Assembly (NCBI RefSeq): GCF_014201145.1
Contig: NZ_JACHDP010000001.1
Location: forward strand, 3,410,001 to 3,474,000
Length of the DNA stretch: 64,000 bases
Direction: 5' to 3'
From: Micromonospora parathelypteridis
GTDB taxonomy: Bacteria; Actinomycetota; Actinomycetes; Mycobacteriales; Micromonosporaceae
Shown: positions 17,341 to 25,279 of the stretch, in pieces
How the letters are laid out: each line of letters begins with the position of its first letter
Position numbering within the stretch: the stretch's first letter is position 1
Notes under the pieces: model-generated
Told to the model about the DNA's origin: nothing
The model's input: only the letters and a program-made list of their open reading frames with translations
Databases searched by the model: none
Translations under genes and position numbers: made by a program

Positions 17341-18837
17341 TCAGCTGCGTCGGTGTCGGCCGACCGGCGGTCCGTCCGGTACGGAATCCAGACCGTGCCC
17401 GCCGTCGAGCAGCCCGCCTCCGGCACTGTCGTCAGCCCAACCGTCGTCGTCACCCCAGCCCGAGGCCCCGGCGGGTGCCATCCCACCGCCGGGAGGTGCC
17501 ATTCCGCCGGGAGGTGCCATCCCGCCCCCGCCGGGCGTGGGGCCGCTACCGATCGGTGCCGTGCCCGTGCCGTTGGGTGCCGTGCCGTTGTCCTGCGTTG
17601 CCGGTGCTTCGATCGCGGCGGCCGCCCGGCTGGCAGCCCATGCGGCACCGCTCCCCGCCATCCCACCACTGGTCCGCCGAGTGCCGCCGCTGGTCCGGCC
17701 CGCGCCGTCAGCACCCCGGCTCGTGTTCCCGCCGGTCCTCCGGGCCGCACCGCCCCGGGGCTTGCCCGAGGGCGCGGCCAGCCGGGGGGCCGCCCCGGCG
17801 GTTGCGGGGCGACGACGTAGCCCCAGCACCGCACCGATCTGGGCGCCGACAATGCTCGCCACGGCGAGTACGGCGGAGACCGCCAGCGGTCGGTTCACCC
17901 GGTCCTCGGTGCCGGCTCGGGCTGCGCCGACGGTCATCGCTGGTGGTTGGCCTGCCGACTCCGTACCGCTGGGTGGTGCCGGGTCCACCCGCTCCGGTGC
18001 GGCCCGTTCGGGCGCCGGCCGGGGCGGCGGCGGCTTGGGCGCCGCTGGTCGGTCGACCAGCCGGCCGGTGGCATGTCGACGGGCACCCTGGTCGGCGGCC
18101 TCCGTGGGCAGCCGGAGCAGCTGCCCGGGGCGGATCCGGTCCGGGTCGTCGAGCTGGTTCAGCTCGGCGAGCTGTCGGTAGTCGCCGAACTCGTCCAGGT
18201 AACGCTCGGCCACCTCGCCGAGGTAGTCACCCCGCGCCACCCGGTACACCGGGGCGGCCTCGTCGTTGGCTGCTGCTGAGCCACTGGGCGCGGCGAACTC
18301 CGTCCCGGCCAAGCCGAGTAGCTCGCTACGGGCCAGCGGGGCCGCCGTGTCGGGTGTCGTGCTCACGCGGGTCGGCGCGGCCAGGGTGGCGACGGCCGGT
18401 GCGCTCGGACTCGCGTACGCCGGGACGCCGTAGACCGCAGCGGCGCTGGCGGCGGCCGGGCTGGCGACGAGGATCAGCGCGACCGAGCCGACCAGCGCGG
18501 CGGCGGCCTTCTGCTGGCGGCTCATCCCGGGCAGCTTCGGCGCCGGCCGGCGCAGGCTCTGTGCCCCCAACTCGACGAGGACGGAGAACGCGAACGTGGC
18601 CCAGCCGAACCAGCCGGCCACGGCCAGTGCCCGCAGGAAGAGCTGCCCGTCGTCCCGGCTGGTCAGCGTGGTGCCCACCTCGCTGATCGTGGGCAGGTGG
18701 TCAGGCAGCGGATTGCCGGCGAAGGCCAGCAGTGCGATCGGCGCGCCAACCAGCAGCGCGCACAGCACGGCCAGCGCGCCGATGCCGGTGAGGACCCGTC
18801 CGGTCCGTCGTACGACGGACCCACCAGATACGGGCAT
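17341..18837 (-). CDS. LysM-domain membrane protein at the end of the Tad locus
   Basis: A protein of 498 residues. Two N-terminal membrane helices (about 10-40 and 65-90) and a third near 115-135 are followed by a LysM domain (YRVARGDYLGEVAERYLDEF, about 200-250). A Pro-rich region, another helix near 320 and a Gly/Ala/Pro-rich tail follow. LysM binds peptidoglycan, so this protein could anchor the pilus machine to the cell wall. It is the last gene of the Tad transcript, 14 bases after a TadE/G-like gene. A tandem Gly-Met-Ala-Pro-Pro repeat lies in the tail. Confidence 0.85.
   Translation of the reverse strand: MPVSGGSVVRRTGRVLTGIGALAVLCALLVGAPIALLAFAGNPLPDHLPTISEVGTTLTSRDDGQLFLRALAVAGWFGWATFAFSVLVELGAQSLRRPAPKLPGMSRQQKAAAALVGSVALILVASPAAASAAAVYGVPAYASPSAPAVATLAAPTRVSTTPDTAAPLARSELLGLAGTEFAAPSGSAAANDEAAPVYRVARGDYLGEVAERYLDEFGDYRQLAELNQLDDPDRIRPGQLLRLPTEAADQGARRHATGRLVDRPAAPKPPPPRPAPERAAPERVDPAPPSGTESAGQPPAMTVGAARAGTEDRVNRPLAVSAVLAVASIVGAQIGAVLGLRRRPATAGAAPRLAAPSGKPRGGAARRTGGNTSRGADGAGRTSGGTRRTSGGMAGSGAAWAASRAAAAIEAPATQDNGTAPNGTGTAPIGSGPTPGGGGMAPPGGMAPPGGGMAPAGASGWGDDDGWADDSAGGGLLDGGHGLDSVPDGPPVGRHRRS
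17473..17530 (-). repeat. About 18-base tandem repeat inside the LysM gene
   Basis: Three imperfect copies of a unit containing GGTGCCATYCCRCCGGGA encode GMAPPGG repeats in the low-complexity tail. Copy-number variation between strains is likely. Confidence 0.7.
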
Positions 18838-18851
18838 GGCTGCCTTCCTTC

Positions 18852-19307
18852 CTACGGTGCTGCTGCGGTGATGGCCCGCGCAGTCGCCTCGCCGGTGAGG
18901 GTGACCGTCCTGGCTCGGACGAACGGCCCGAGCATCGAGCGCTGGTAGGTGATCGTGACGGTGACCCGGATCAGGGTTTCCCCGGCGACCGCGGGGAAGC
19001 TCACGGTGTGGCCGGCGGTGCCAGCGGCGGCGTCCAGGTAGTTGTCGACCGCCACGCGGGCCTCGGCCTCGTTGATCCGCGTCGGCCTGCCCTCGATCGC
19101 GGTGGCCCGGTCAATGGCCTGACCACCGGCGCGGGCAGCCTCGGCGGCCAGGTTCTCGGCACGTTGCAGGGTGCGTAGCTGCCCGGCGCCGTCGAAGGTG
19201 AGGCCCACGATGGCCAGTACGCCGATCATGGTTATCGCCAGGAAGATGCTCACCCGGCCGTGATCGCGCGCGTAGAAGCTCCGGGCAGTCGGGGAGGTGG
19301 TGATCAT
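18852..19307 (-). CDS. TadE/TadG-like pilus assembly protein
   Basis: A protein of 151 residues with one N-terminal hydrophobic helix directly after a G-RVSIFLAI prepilin-like junction, then a soluble domain. This is the layout of Tad minor pilins. Position +5 after the Gly is Phe, not the Glu typical of processed pilins, so cleavage by the prepilin peptidase is doubtful. It overlaps the upstream TadE gene by four bases and should be co-translated with it. Confidence 0.8.
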   Translation of the reverse strand: MITTSPTARSFYARDHGRVSIFLAITMIGVLAIVGLTFDGAGQLRTLQRAENLAAEAARAGGQAIDRATAIEGRPTRINEAEARVAVDNYLDAAAGTAGHTVSFPAVAGETLIRVTVTITYQRSMLGPFVRARTVTLTGEATARAITAAAP

Positions 19308-19771
19308 TGCCGCCCCCGGTAGCGGTCCAGTGGCGAGGTGAATTCCGCCGTGATCTGCCTCTCGCTCTGCATCCCGGGCAGGATGTCGAGTGCGATGTCG
19401 CGGAAAGAGACCAGACAGGTGATTGTCACCGTCACCGTGGCGTCCTCGCCGACCTTGCTGCTGAACGCCGAGTCGAAGGTGGTGTCCACGCCGGCCACCG
19501 TGCCGGTCAAACCCGGTTCGAGGTCGTTGGTGCAGGCCAGTCCGTGCCAGTCCAACTGTTTCTGGGCGGCCTCCAGTGCCTCTTGTCGGGCCGTACCCGA
19601 GTTCCGGGAGATCGAGGCGGCGCGGGCGGCGTCGTGGGCGGCGGTTTCGACCGCCTCCGCCGCCACCGCGGTGCGCCCCACCACGCCGGCCAGCACCATC
19701 AGCGCGATGAACGCGGGCGCGAGCACCGCCACCTCGATGGAGACCGAGCCCCGCTCGGTGGTGCGCGTCAT
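19304..19771 (-). CDS. TadE-family minor pilin
   Basis: A protein of 155 residues. The N-terminus MTRTTERG-SVSIEVAVLAPAF has a Gly followed by a hydrophobic helix with Glu at +5, the classical prepilin peptidase site of TadE/TadF pseudopilins. The C-terminal soluble domain would be extracellular. The start ATG overlaps the stop of the preceding TadE gene (ATGA). A longer in-frame extension exists but lacks the pilin start. Confidence 0.88.
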   Translation of the reverse strand: MTRTTERGSVSIEVAVLAPAFIALMVLAGVVGRTAVAAEAVETAAHDAARAASISRNSGTARQEALEAAQKQLDWHGLACTNDLEPGLTGTVAGVDTTFDSAFSSKVGEDATVTVTITCLVSFRDIALDILPGMQSERQITAEFTSPLDRYRGRQ

Positions 19772-20211
19772 GGCGGGGTCAACCTTTCCACCGTCCCATG
19801 GGCGGTCTGCTGCACCGCGAAGGTCACGCCCGGAATCACCGACAGGGACCGGCCGCGCACCGTACAGGTGACATCGGTGGCGTCGGTCGCGCAGCTCGGG
19901 GGGGTTGTCTGCCAGCCCACCAGCCAGCCCCCGGCAGCAGTCAGGAACCGGGTCGCGCTGTCCACCCCGGCACCGTTCCGCGCCTGGTACGGCCGCTGAG
20001 CGTTGACGCCGCTCTGCGCCGCGTTCAACGCGGTCGAACGCGCGAGGAAGACAGCCGCGATCTGGACCGAGGCGAAGAGCAGCACCAGGATCAGCGGCAT
20101 CATCACGGCCAACTCCACCGGGTTGGCACCCCGCTCCCGGTCGCACCCCGCGAGGCGGCGCCGGGCGGCGAGGACCGCCCGGTGCCACCTCAGGTACGTG
20201 GCTCGGCTCAT
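19768..20211 (-). CDS. TadE-family minor pilin
   Basis: A protein of 147 residues. The leader of about 28 residues ends in RERG-ANPVELAVMMPLIL, with Gly at -1 and Glu at +5, followed by a membrane helix and a soluble domain with a CATDATDVTC cysteine pair. It is a substrate for the prepilin peptidase encoded at 27392-28276. It lies eight bases after the 68-residue pilin-like gene. Confidence 0.88.
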   Translation of the reverse strand: MSRATYLRWHRAVLAARRRLAGCDRERGANPVELAVMMPLILVLLFASVQIAAVFLARSTALNAAQSGVNAQRPYQARNGAGVDSATRFLTAAGGWLVGWQTTPPSCATDATDVTCTVRGRSLSVIPGVTFAVQQTAHGTVERLTPP

Positions 20212-20219
20212 GCCGGCTA

Positions 20220-20426
20220 CTACGGACCCGGGTTCGTGAAGGTCGGGATGTTGGTCATCCAGTTGTTGGCCCGGTTGAGGGCCAGGCCGGTGACGACCGT
20301 CGCCACGAAGACCAGCCCGAAGATGATCACCGCGGTGGGGACCGGGCTGTCACCGCGCTCGCCGTCACGGCGCAGCTCGACCAGGCGCGTCGTCAGCACG
20401 ACGTGCAGATAGCTGAGGATGGACAT
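20220..20426 (-). CDS. 68-residue pilin-like membrane protein (possible Flp-type subunit)
   Basis: A small protein with a charged 25-residue leader (TRLVELRRDGERG) followed by DSPVPTAVIIFGLVFVATVV, one membrane helix and a short tail. Size and layout match Flp pilins, and no other gene in the cluster looks like the major subunit. However, position +5 is Pro instead of Glu. GAAGGAG lies seven bases before the ATG. It could be the major pilin, a minor pilin or an assembly factor. Confidence 0.75.
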   Translation of the reverse strand: MSILSYLHVVLTTRLVELRRDGERGDSPVPTAVIIFGLVFVATVVTGLALNRANNWMTNIPTFTNPGP

Positions 20427-20450
20427 GGCGTGCTCCTTCAGGAGATTGGG

Positions 20451-21326
20451 TCAGATGCGGGCGATGAACGGATAGACGACGAAGCCGAGCAGCACGAAGA
20501 CGAGCAGTGCGCCCGGAATGTCGAGACGGCTGGTGACTCCCTCGGCGCGGGCGAGGTTGTCGGTGCGGATCTGGTCGCGTAGCGAGTCGGCCCTGCTGCG
20601 CAGGGTCTCGTGAACCTGCGCACCCTCGCTGCCGGAGGAGCGCATGATCGCGCCCACGTCGCCCAACTCCGGAATGCCGATCTTGTCGGCGAGGTCGCGC
20701 AGCTCGTCCCAGGGCGCGTGCATCTGCATCTGGGCGATCCGCAGCGACTCCTGGAGCCGGTCGAACACCCAGCCGTCGCAGACCGCCGCAGCACGCTCAA
20801 GTGACTGCACCGGTCCGTGCGCGGCGGAGAGCTGCAACGCCACCAGGTCGAGGTAGGTGCAGACGGCCTGACGGAACTCGTCCCGGGCGGCGTTGGCCTT
20901 GGTCAGCACGGCCCGGTGCGCCAACAACCCGCCCATCAGTGCCAGGCCCAGGCTGCCGAGCACCGGTATGACGAGCGGGAACGAGATGCCGAGCACCAGC
21001 AGCGCCACCCCGAGCAGGGTCGGCATGGCCAGCCCAATCAGCGCGGAGAGCAGCACCGACAGCGTGTACTGCTCGGGGGTCTGACCGATCAGGGCGAGCT
21101 GCCGGTGCGGCGGACGCAGCCAGCGCGACAACCCGGTCAGCCAGTCCAGTCGGCGGGAGGCGGGAGCGGCGACCCGACCGCCGATACCCGGTGGCTCGTG
21201 CAGTCGGCGCAGCGCCGGCCCGAGCGCCGGCGTCGCCGGCACCATCTCCCGGATCACCAGGAACACGCCCAACCCGATCCCGGCACCACCACAGACCGCG
21301 ATCGCCAACGACCAGTTCACGATCAC
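20451..21326 (-). CDS. tadC: TadC-like inner membrane platform protein (type II secretion F domain)
   Basis: A protein of 291 residues. N-terminal helix at 6-26, two helices near 88-125, a cytoplasmic T2SSF domain (about 135-260, including ELGDVGAIMRSSGSEG) and a C-terminal helix. It forms the membrane platform of the Tad pilus with the TadB-like neighbour. GTG start, with a 55-base gap to the TadB gene that holds a dispersed-repeat-like palindrome. Confidence 0.9.
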   Translation of the reverse strand: MIVNWSLAIAVCGGAGIGLGVFLVIREMVPATPALGPALRRLHEPPGIGGRVAAPASRRLDWLTGLSRWLRPPHRQLALIGQTPEQYTLSVLLSALIGLAMPTLLGVALLVLGISFPLVIPVLGSLGLALMGGLLAHRAVLTKANAARDEFRQAVCTYLDLVALQLSAAHGPVQSLERAAAVCDGWVFDRLQESLRIAQMQMHAPWDELRDLADKIGIPELGDVGAIMRSSGSEGAQVHETLRSRADSLRDQIRTDNLARAEGVTSRLDIPGALLVFVLLGFVVYPFIARI

Positions 21327-21337
21327 GGGAGCCGCCT

Positions 21338-21380
21338 TTCGTTCGCGACTGCGGGGCTCCGCTGCGCTGCACTCCTCGCG
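21338..21380. repeat. Dispersed-repeat-like element between tadB and tadC
   Basis: The gap holds a GC-rich stretch (reverse strand: GCGCGAGGAGTGCAGCGCAG, then CGGAGCCCCGCAGTCGCGAA) that I recall as a type of intergenic repeat common in Micromonosporaceae genomes. It breaks an otherwise near-gapless operon. Only one copy occurs in this window, so its repeat nature rests on memory, not on internal comparison. Confidence 0.4.
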
Positions 21381-21381
21381 C

Positions 21382-22284
21382 TCACGCGATCACCTCGGAA
21401 GGGTCGGGCGCGGGCAGGAACCGGGCCGGCCGCTGCGGCTGGCTCATCGACCGCACCCAGGCCAGCAGGCCGATGAAGGCGGCGCCGAGGGCGGCCATCA
21501 CCACCTGACCGACCGGAGTGCCGTACGGCTTGATGTACTCGGTGTTGAGCAGCCCGTACGCCAGGGTTGCCAGGGTCATTCCAGTGAGGAAGCGGACCGC
21601 GAACCGGGGTTGCGTGCGTTTGGCCTCGATCTCCCGACGGGTGGCCACCTCCGCGGACGCCGCGCCGGCGATCGAGCCGAGCACGTCACCCAGCCGTTCA
21701 CCCCGGTCCGAGAGGTGCAGGATCAGCGCCGCGACCACCTGGTCGCAGACCGGGTCGGCGATCTCGTCGGCGAACGCCAGCAGCGCGGAGCGGGCCGTCC
21801 AGCCGGCCTGCAGGCGGGCGGCGAGCAGCCGTACCTCGTCCTCGACGCCGGGTGGCACGCTGCCGATCGTGCCGATGATCGACTGTTGGAGGCCCTGGCC
21901 GGTGCCGGAGACGTCCTTGAGTCGGCGGGTCCACTCGCCCACCGCCTCGATCCGAGCGATCGCCTTCTGCTCGGCCTTGCCCACCCCGAACAGCCACGGG
22001 GTGCCGGGCACCGCCACCGCCACCAGCAGGCCGACCACCGGCAGCCCCGTCAGCAGGAAGGCAAGCGCGCCAGCAACCAGCGCGGCGATCAGCAGCGCCT
22101 GGTAGGCCCGCTGCTCCGCCGGGGTGGCGCCAGGCCCTCGCCAGAGTCGACCGAGGCCCGGCCCGGCACCTGGGCGCGGACCAGGTGGGCGTCGGGTGCC
22201 GATCAGCGCGACCAGGGCCAACAGCAGCCCGGCCACACAGGCGGCTCCGGAGACCACCGCGATCAACTCCAGGCTGCCCAGCAT
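21382..22284 (-). CDS. tadB: TadB-like inner membrane platform protein (type II secretion F domain)
   Basis: A protein of 300 residues. Helices near 5-28 and 66-100, a cytoplasmic T2SSF domain (about 120-240, with GQGLQQSIIGTIGSVPPGVE), and two C-terminal helices. It is the partner of the TadC-like protein in the platform driven by the CpaF/TadA ATPase. It starts four bases after the ATPase stop, implying translational coupling. Confidence 0.9.
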   Translation of the reverse strand: MLGSLELIAVVSGAACVAGLLLALVALIGTRRPPGPRPGAGPGLGRLWRGPGATPAEQRAYQALLIAALVAGALAFLLTGLPVVGLLVAVAVPGTPWLFGVGKAEQKAIARIEAVGEWTRRLKDVSGTGQGLQQSIIGTIGSVPPGVEDEVRLLAARLQAGWTARSALLAFADEIADPVCDQVVAALILHLSDRGERLGDVLGSIAGAASAEVATRREIEAKRTQPRFAVRFLTGMTLATLAYGLLNTEYIKPYGTPVGQVVMAALGAAFIGLLAWVRSMSQPQRPARFLPAPDPSEVIA

Positions 22285-22288
22285 CAGG

Positions 22289-23827
22289 TCACCGCCGGGC
22301 CAGTCGGGTCTGCCGAGGCCGCCGCCAGGCGCCCGTGCCGGCCTCGATCCACCGGGTCAGCAGCCGCGCGTCGTAACCCACCCTCATCAACTGGTCGCGG
22401 ACCCGCTCCGGCAGGTGACGGGGGACCGCACGACCGTCGGGGCCGGGCCCGAAGACCGTGGTGGTGGTGATGCGACCGGCCTCGCCAGCGCCGATCACCT
22501 CCTCCACATGCGACACGAACCGGTGTTTACGCCCACCGATGGCGGTCTCGTCCTCGACGGTGACGTAGACGATCAGGTCGAGGGCGTTGCCGGCCATGCG
22601 GCGGGCCTGGTCGACGGTCATCTCTCGGCCGTGCGCCAACGCCAGCTCGACAATCCGTTCACCCACCCCGGCAGCCGTGCGGGCGTGGATGGTGCACATC
22701 GAACCCCGGCTGGTGGTCATCGCCTGGAGCATCGGCACGATCTCCCGGGACCGCACCTCGCCCACGATGATCCGCAGTACGCCCATCCGTAGCGACAGGG
22801 GGATCAGGTCGGCGATGGTCACCTCGCCGGCTGGGCGGCCGTCGAAGCCGCGTTCGCCGTGCCCCTCCCGGGCCTCGAAGCTCATCACCGCCCGGTGCCG
22901 CTCGCGGCGGCGGGCCGGCAGCAGCTCCCGGCTCTCCTCCAGCAGCACGTACGGCTCGTCGGGCGGGATCTCGTTCATCAGCGCCCGGATGATCGTGGTC
23001 TTTCCGGCGCCGGCCAGCCCGGCGACCATGATGTTCAGCCCGGCGCGCATCGCCGCGCGGAGGAAGTCGCGCAGCAGCGGGTCGATCATCTCGTCCAGGT
23101 CGGCCCGGGTGCCCGCGACGTCGTCGAGGCTCACGTCCAGGGTGTTGTGCTTGCGGATCACCGCGTACGGGCGGTGGCTGACCAGGAACACCGCGGCCAG
23201 CCGGCTGCCGTCGGGCAGTTGCAGGTCGAGCGTGGGCTTCACGGTGGACAGGGACCGCTCGGTCGCGCCAGCCCGGCGGGCTGCCGCCTGAAGGATCTCC
23301 ACCAGCTCCGCGTCGCTGTCGGCGATCGGCTCGGCCCAGTCCACCCCACCGCCGTGCCGGGTGATGCGTACCTGGTCGCAGCCGAGGATGTGCACCTCCT
23401 CGATGGTGTCGTCGACCAGCAGCGTCTGCAGTCGGCCGAGCCCGACCAACTCGGCGGTCACCTGGTCGAGCAGCAGGCGTTCCTCGCCGGCCGCCATCGG
23501 GGTGCCGGCACGGCGGACCGCGTCCGCGTACTCGGCGACCACCGTGACGGCCAGCCGGGCCCGTTCGGTGTCCTCTTCGTCGACGGTGAACTCCCGGCCG
23601 CGCTGCCACAGGGTGAGCCGTTCGGTGAGTTCCCGGCGTAGCTCCCGAACCACCTGGAAGTCCATCCGGGGCCGGGGCGATGACTCCGGCGGCGGTGTGG
23701 CCGCGGGCGTCGGGTGTGGCATCGGCACGGAGTGGTGCCGGCCGTTCGGCGCGGTCAGTGGGGGCGCGGTCGAGGTGACACCCGGGGGCTGTTGGCGCGG
23801 GTCGGCGGAGACCGGCTCAAACCGCAT
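22289..23827 (-). CDS. cpaF: TadA/CpaF-type secretion ATPase
   Basis: A protein of 512 residues. A variable Pro-rich N-terminus (1-55) precedes the N-terminal domain and a RecA-like type II/IV secretion ATPase core. The Walker A motif is GLAGAGKTT with K276. Walker B and Asp/His boxes follow (IIVGEVRSREI, and SRGSMCTIHA). It powers assembly of the Tad pilus from the cytoplasmic side. It overlaps the CpaE-like gene by 11 bases. Confidence 0.95.
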   Translation of the reverse strand: MRFEPVSADPRQQPPGVTSTAPPLTAPNGRHHSVPMPHPTPAATPPPESSPRPRMDFQVVRELRRELTERLTLWQRGREFTVDEEDTERARLAVTVVAEYADAVRRAGTPMAAGEERLLLDQVTAELVGLGRLQTLLVDDTIEEVHILGCDQVRITRHGGGVDWAEPIADSDAELVEILQAAARRAGATERSLSTVKPTLDLQLPDGSRLAAVFLVSHRPYAVIRKHNTLDVSLDDVAGTRADLDEMIDPLLRDFLRAAMRAGLNIMVAGLAGAGKTTIIRALMNEIPPDEPYVLLEESRELLPARRRERHRAVMSFEAREGHGERGFDGRPAGEVTIADLIPLSLRMGVLRIIVGEVRSREIVPMLQAMTTSRGSMCTIHARTAAGVGERIVELALAHGREMTVDQARRMAGNALDLIVYVTVEDETAIGGRKHRFVSHVEEVIGAGEAGRITTTTVFGPGPDGRAVPRHLPERVRDQLMRVGYDARLLTRWIEAGTGAWRRPRQTRLARR

Positions 23828-24617
23828 CCGGCACCCCCTGCTGCACGGGCCACGCCAGCCGGGCCTGCCGCCGCTCCAGCAGCGCCCCGATCGGCACCTC
23901 CAGGGCGGCGGCCGCGCGCATCAGCGGCCGTCCGGTGCGGACCGTCCCGCCCAGGGCGAGCACCCCGGCGGTACGCGGGTCGTGCGGCAGCCGTGCGATC
24001 ACCGGCAGTTTCAGGGCGCGACTGATCTCGGCTCGCCCGTGCCCGCCCCCGACCAGCAGCAGCCGCAGTGTGCCCGGCGGCACCCGGTGCTCGGCGAAGT
24101 CCCGTTCGATCGCGGTGACCACCGCCCGGGTGCCGGAGAGGTCCGGCAACTGCGCCCGGGTCACCAGCAGCACCACGGAGGCGGCTCGCAGCAGCGGCCA
24201 CGGTGGCCCGGTCACGTGCAGCCGGCCGCAGTCGACCAGCACGTCGTAGCCGGGGGTGCCGCGGTCCAGGGCGTTGAAGTAGTCGGCGAACCGCTGCCAG
24301 AGCGGCGTGACGCTGCCGCCCTGGGCCGGGTCGACGAGCCCGGGCAGCAACAGTCGTTCCCGGCGGGGTGCGTCCAGGTCGACCAGCTGCGACCAGAACG
24401 CGGTCTCCAGGTTGCCGTCGCGCAGCTCCCCGACGGCCAACTCGCCGATCCCGCGCGGGCCGTCCAACTGGCCGCCGAGGTAGCCGGCGAGGATCGAACC
24501 GCCAGCCGGGTCGCATTCGGCGAGTACCAGTCGTCGATGCCAGGCCAGCGCGCAGGCCAGCGCCGAGGTCGTGACGCCGGGCGAACCCTTCGCGGACACC
24601 AGCGCGATGATCGCCAT
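23817..24617 (-). CDS. CpaE/TadZ-like MinD/ParA-family protein
   Basis: A protein of 266 residues starting MAIIALVSAKGSPGVTTSAL, a deviant Walker A of the MinD/ParA group (KGSPGVTT, with the signature Lys kept). In Tad systems CpaE/TadZ positions the pilus machine at a cell site. This member lacks the usual N-terminal receiver-like domain of long CpaE proteins. It lies between the SAF-domain gene (two-base gap) and the ATPase gene (overlap). Confidence 0.88.
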   Translation of the reverse strand: MAIIALVSAKGSPGVTTSALACALAWHRRLVLAECDPAGGSILAGYLGGQLDGPRGIGELAVGELRDGNLETAFWSQLVDLDAPRRERLLLPGLVDPAQGGSVTPLWQRFADYFNALDRGTPGYDVLVDCGRLHVTGPPWPLLRAASVVLLVTRAQLPDLSGTRAVVTAIERDFAEHRVPPGTLRLLLVGGGHGRAEISRALKLPVIARLPHDPRTAGVLALGGTVRTGRPLMRAAAALEVPIGALLERRQARLAWPVQQGVPDAV

Positions 24618-24619
24618 GC

Positions 24620-25279
24620 TCAGGCCGCCTCGGTCAGCACGACGGCGATACGCCCCTGCGCGGCGAGCGCCACCACCGCGGGCACGTCCCGTGTGGTGAG
24701 CGCCAGGTAGAGCACCTTGTCGTCGTTGGCCGGGCTGACCATGTCGATCACGACGGCCGAGAATCTGGTGCCGGCGGCGTCCACCTCTGCGGTGTTGCTG
24801 CGGTCCGGGGTGCTCACCAGCAGGACCTTGTCCCCGGGGTGCAGTTGGCGAGCGGGCACCTGGGCGGTCTTCAGGCCGAGCGCGATCTGCTGCTGGCCCG
24901 GGCCGAGCAGCGGGTTGTCGGTGATCTGCCCCAGGGTGAGCAGGGTGCCCGGGACGAGTGCCACCGCGGCCCGTTTGCCGACCACCTCGTCGAGCCGGCT
25001 GGCGGGCACCGGGCGCAGCCCTTGGCCGCCGGCGACCTGCACGGTGACCAGGTCGGCGGCGCTGATCTCCCGGCCCACCTCCACCTGCCGGGCCACCGCG
25101 AGATAACTGCCGGTGGCGCGGACCGAGGTGACCGCGAACGCCGCGCCCAGCCCACCGAGGGCGATCAGGAGTACGGCGAGACCGAGCAATCCTGGGCGGA
25201 CCCGGCGCTGGCGGACCACCTTGGGCGGGCTGACCGGTGCGTCAACCGACCCGGTCCCGTTGCGTGTCGCGAGGCTCAT
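24620..25279 (-). CDS. SAF-domain (CpaB/RcpC-like) membrane protein
   Basis: A protein of 219 residues. One N-terminal helix (LLGLAVLLIALGGLGAAFAV, about 31-50) is followed by a SAF domain (about 60-125: VEVGREISAADLVTVQV). In Gram-negative Tad systems CpaB/RcpC is periplasmic and contacts the secretin and pilus. In a monoderm it would face the wall zone. ATGA overlap with the next gene in transcription is absent (two-base gap), but its start overlaps the stop of the upstream secreted protein gene. Confidence 0.88.
   Translation of the reverse strand: MSLATRNGTGSVDAPVSPPKVVRQRRVRPGLLGLAVLLIALGGLGAAFAVTSVRATGSYLAVARQVEVGREISAADLVTVQVAGGQGLRPVPASRLDEVVGKRAAVALVPGTLLTLGQITDNPLLGPGQQQIALGLKTAQVPARQLHPGDKVLLVSTPDRSNTAEVDAAGTRFSAVVIDMVSPANDDKVLYLALTTRDVPAVVALAAQGRIAVVLTEAA

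Noticed and set aside
17310..18686. Long forward frame across the LysM gene
   Set aside because: Arg/Pro/Ser-rich shadow; the reverse frame has a LysM domain and membrane helices and fits the Tad operon.
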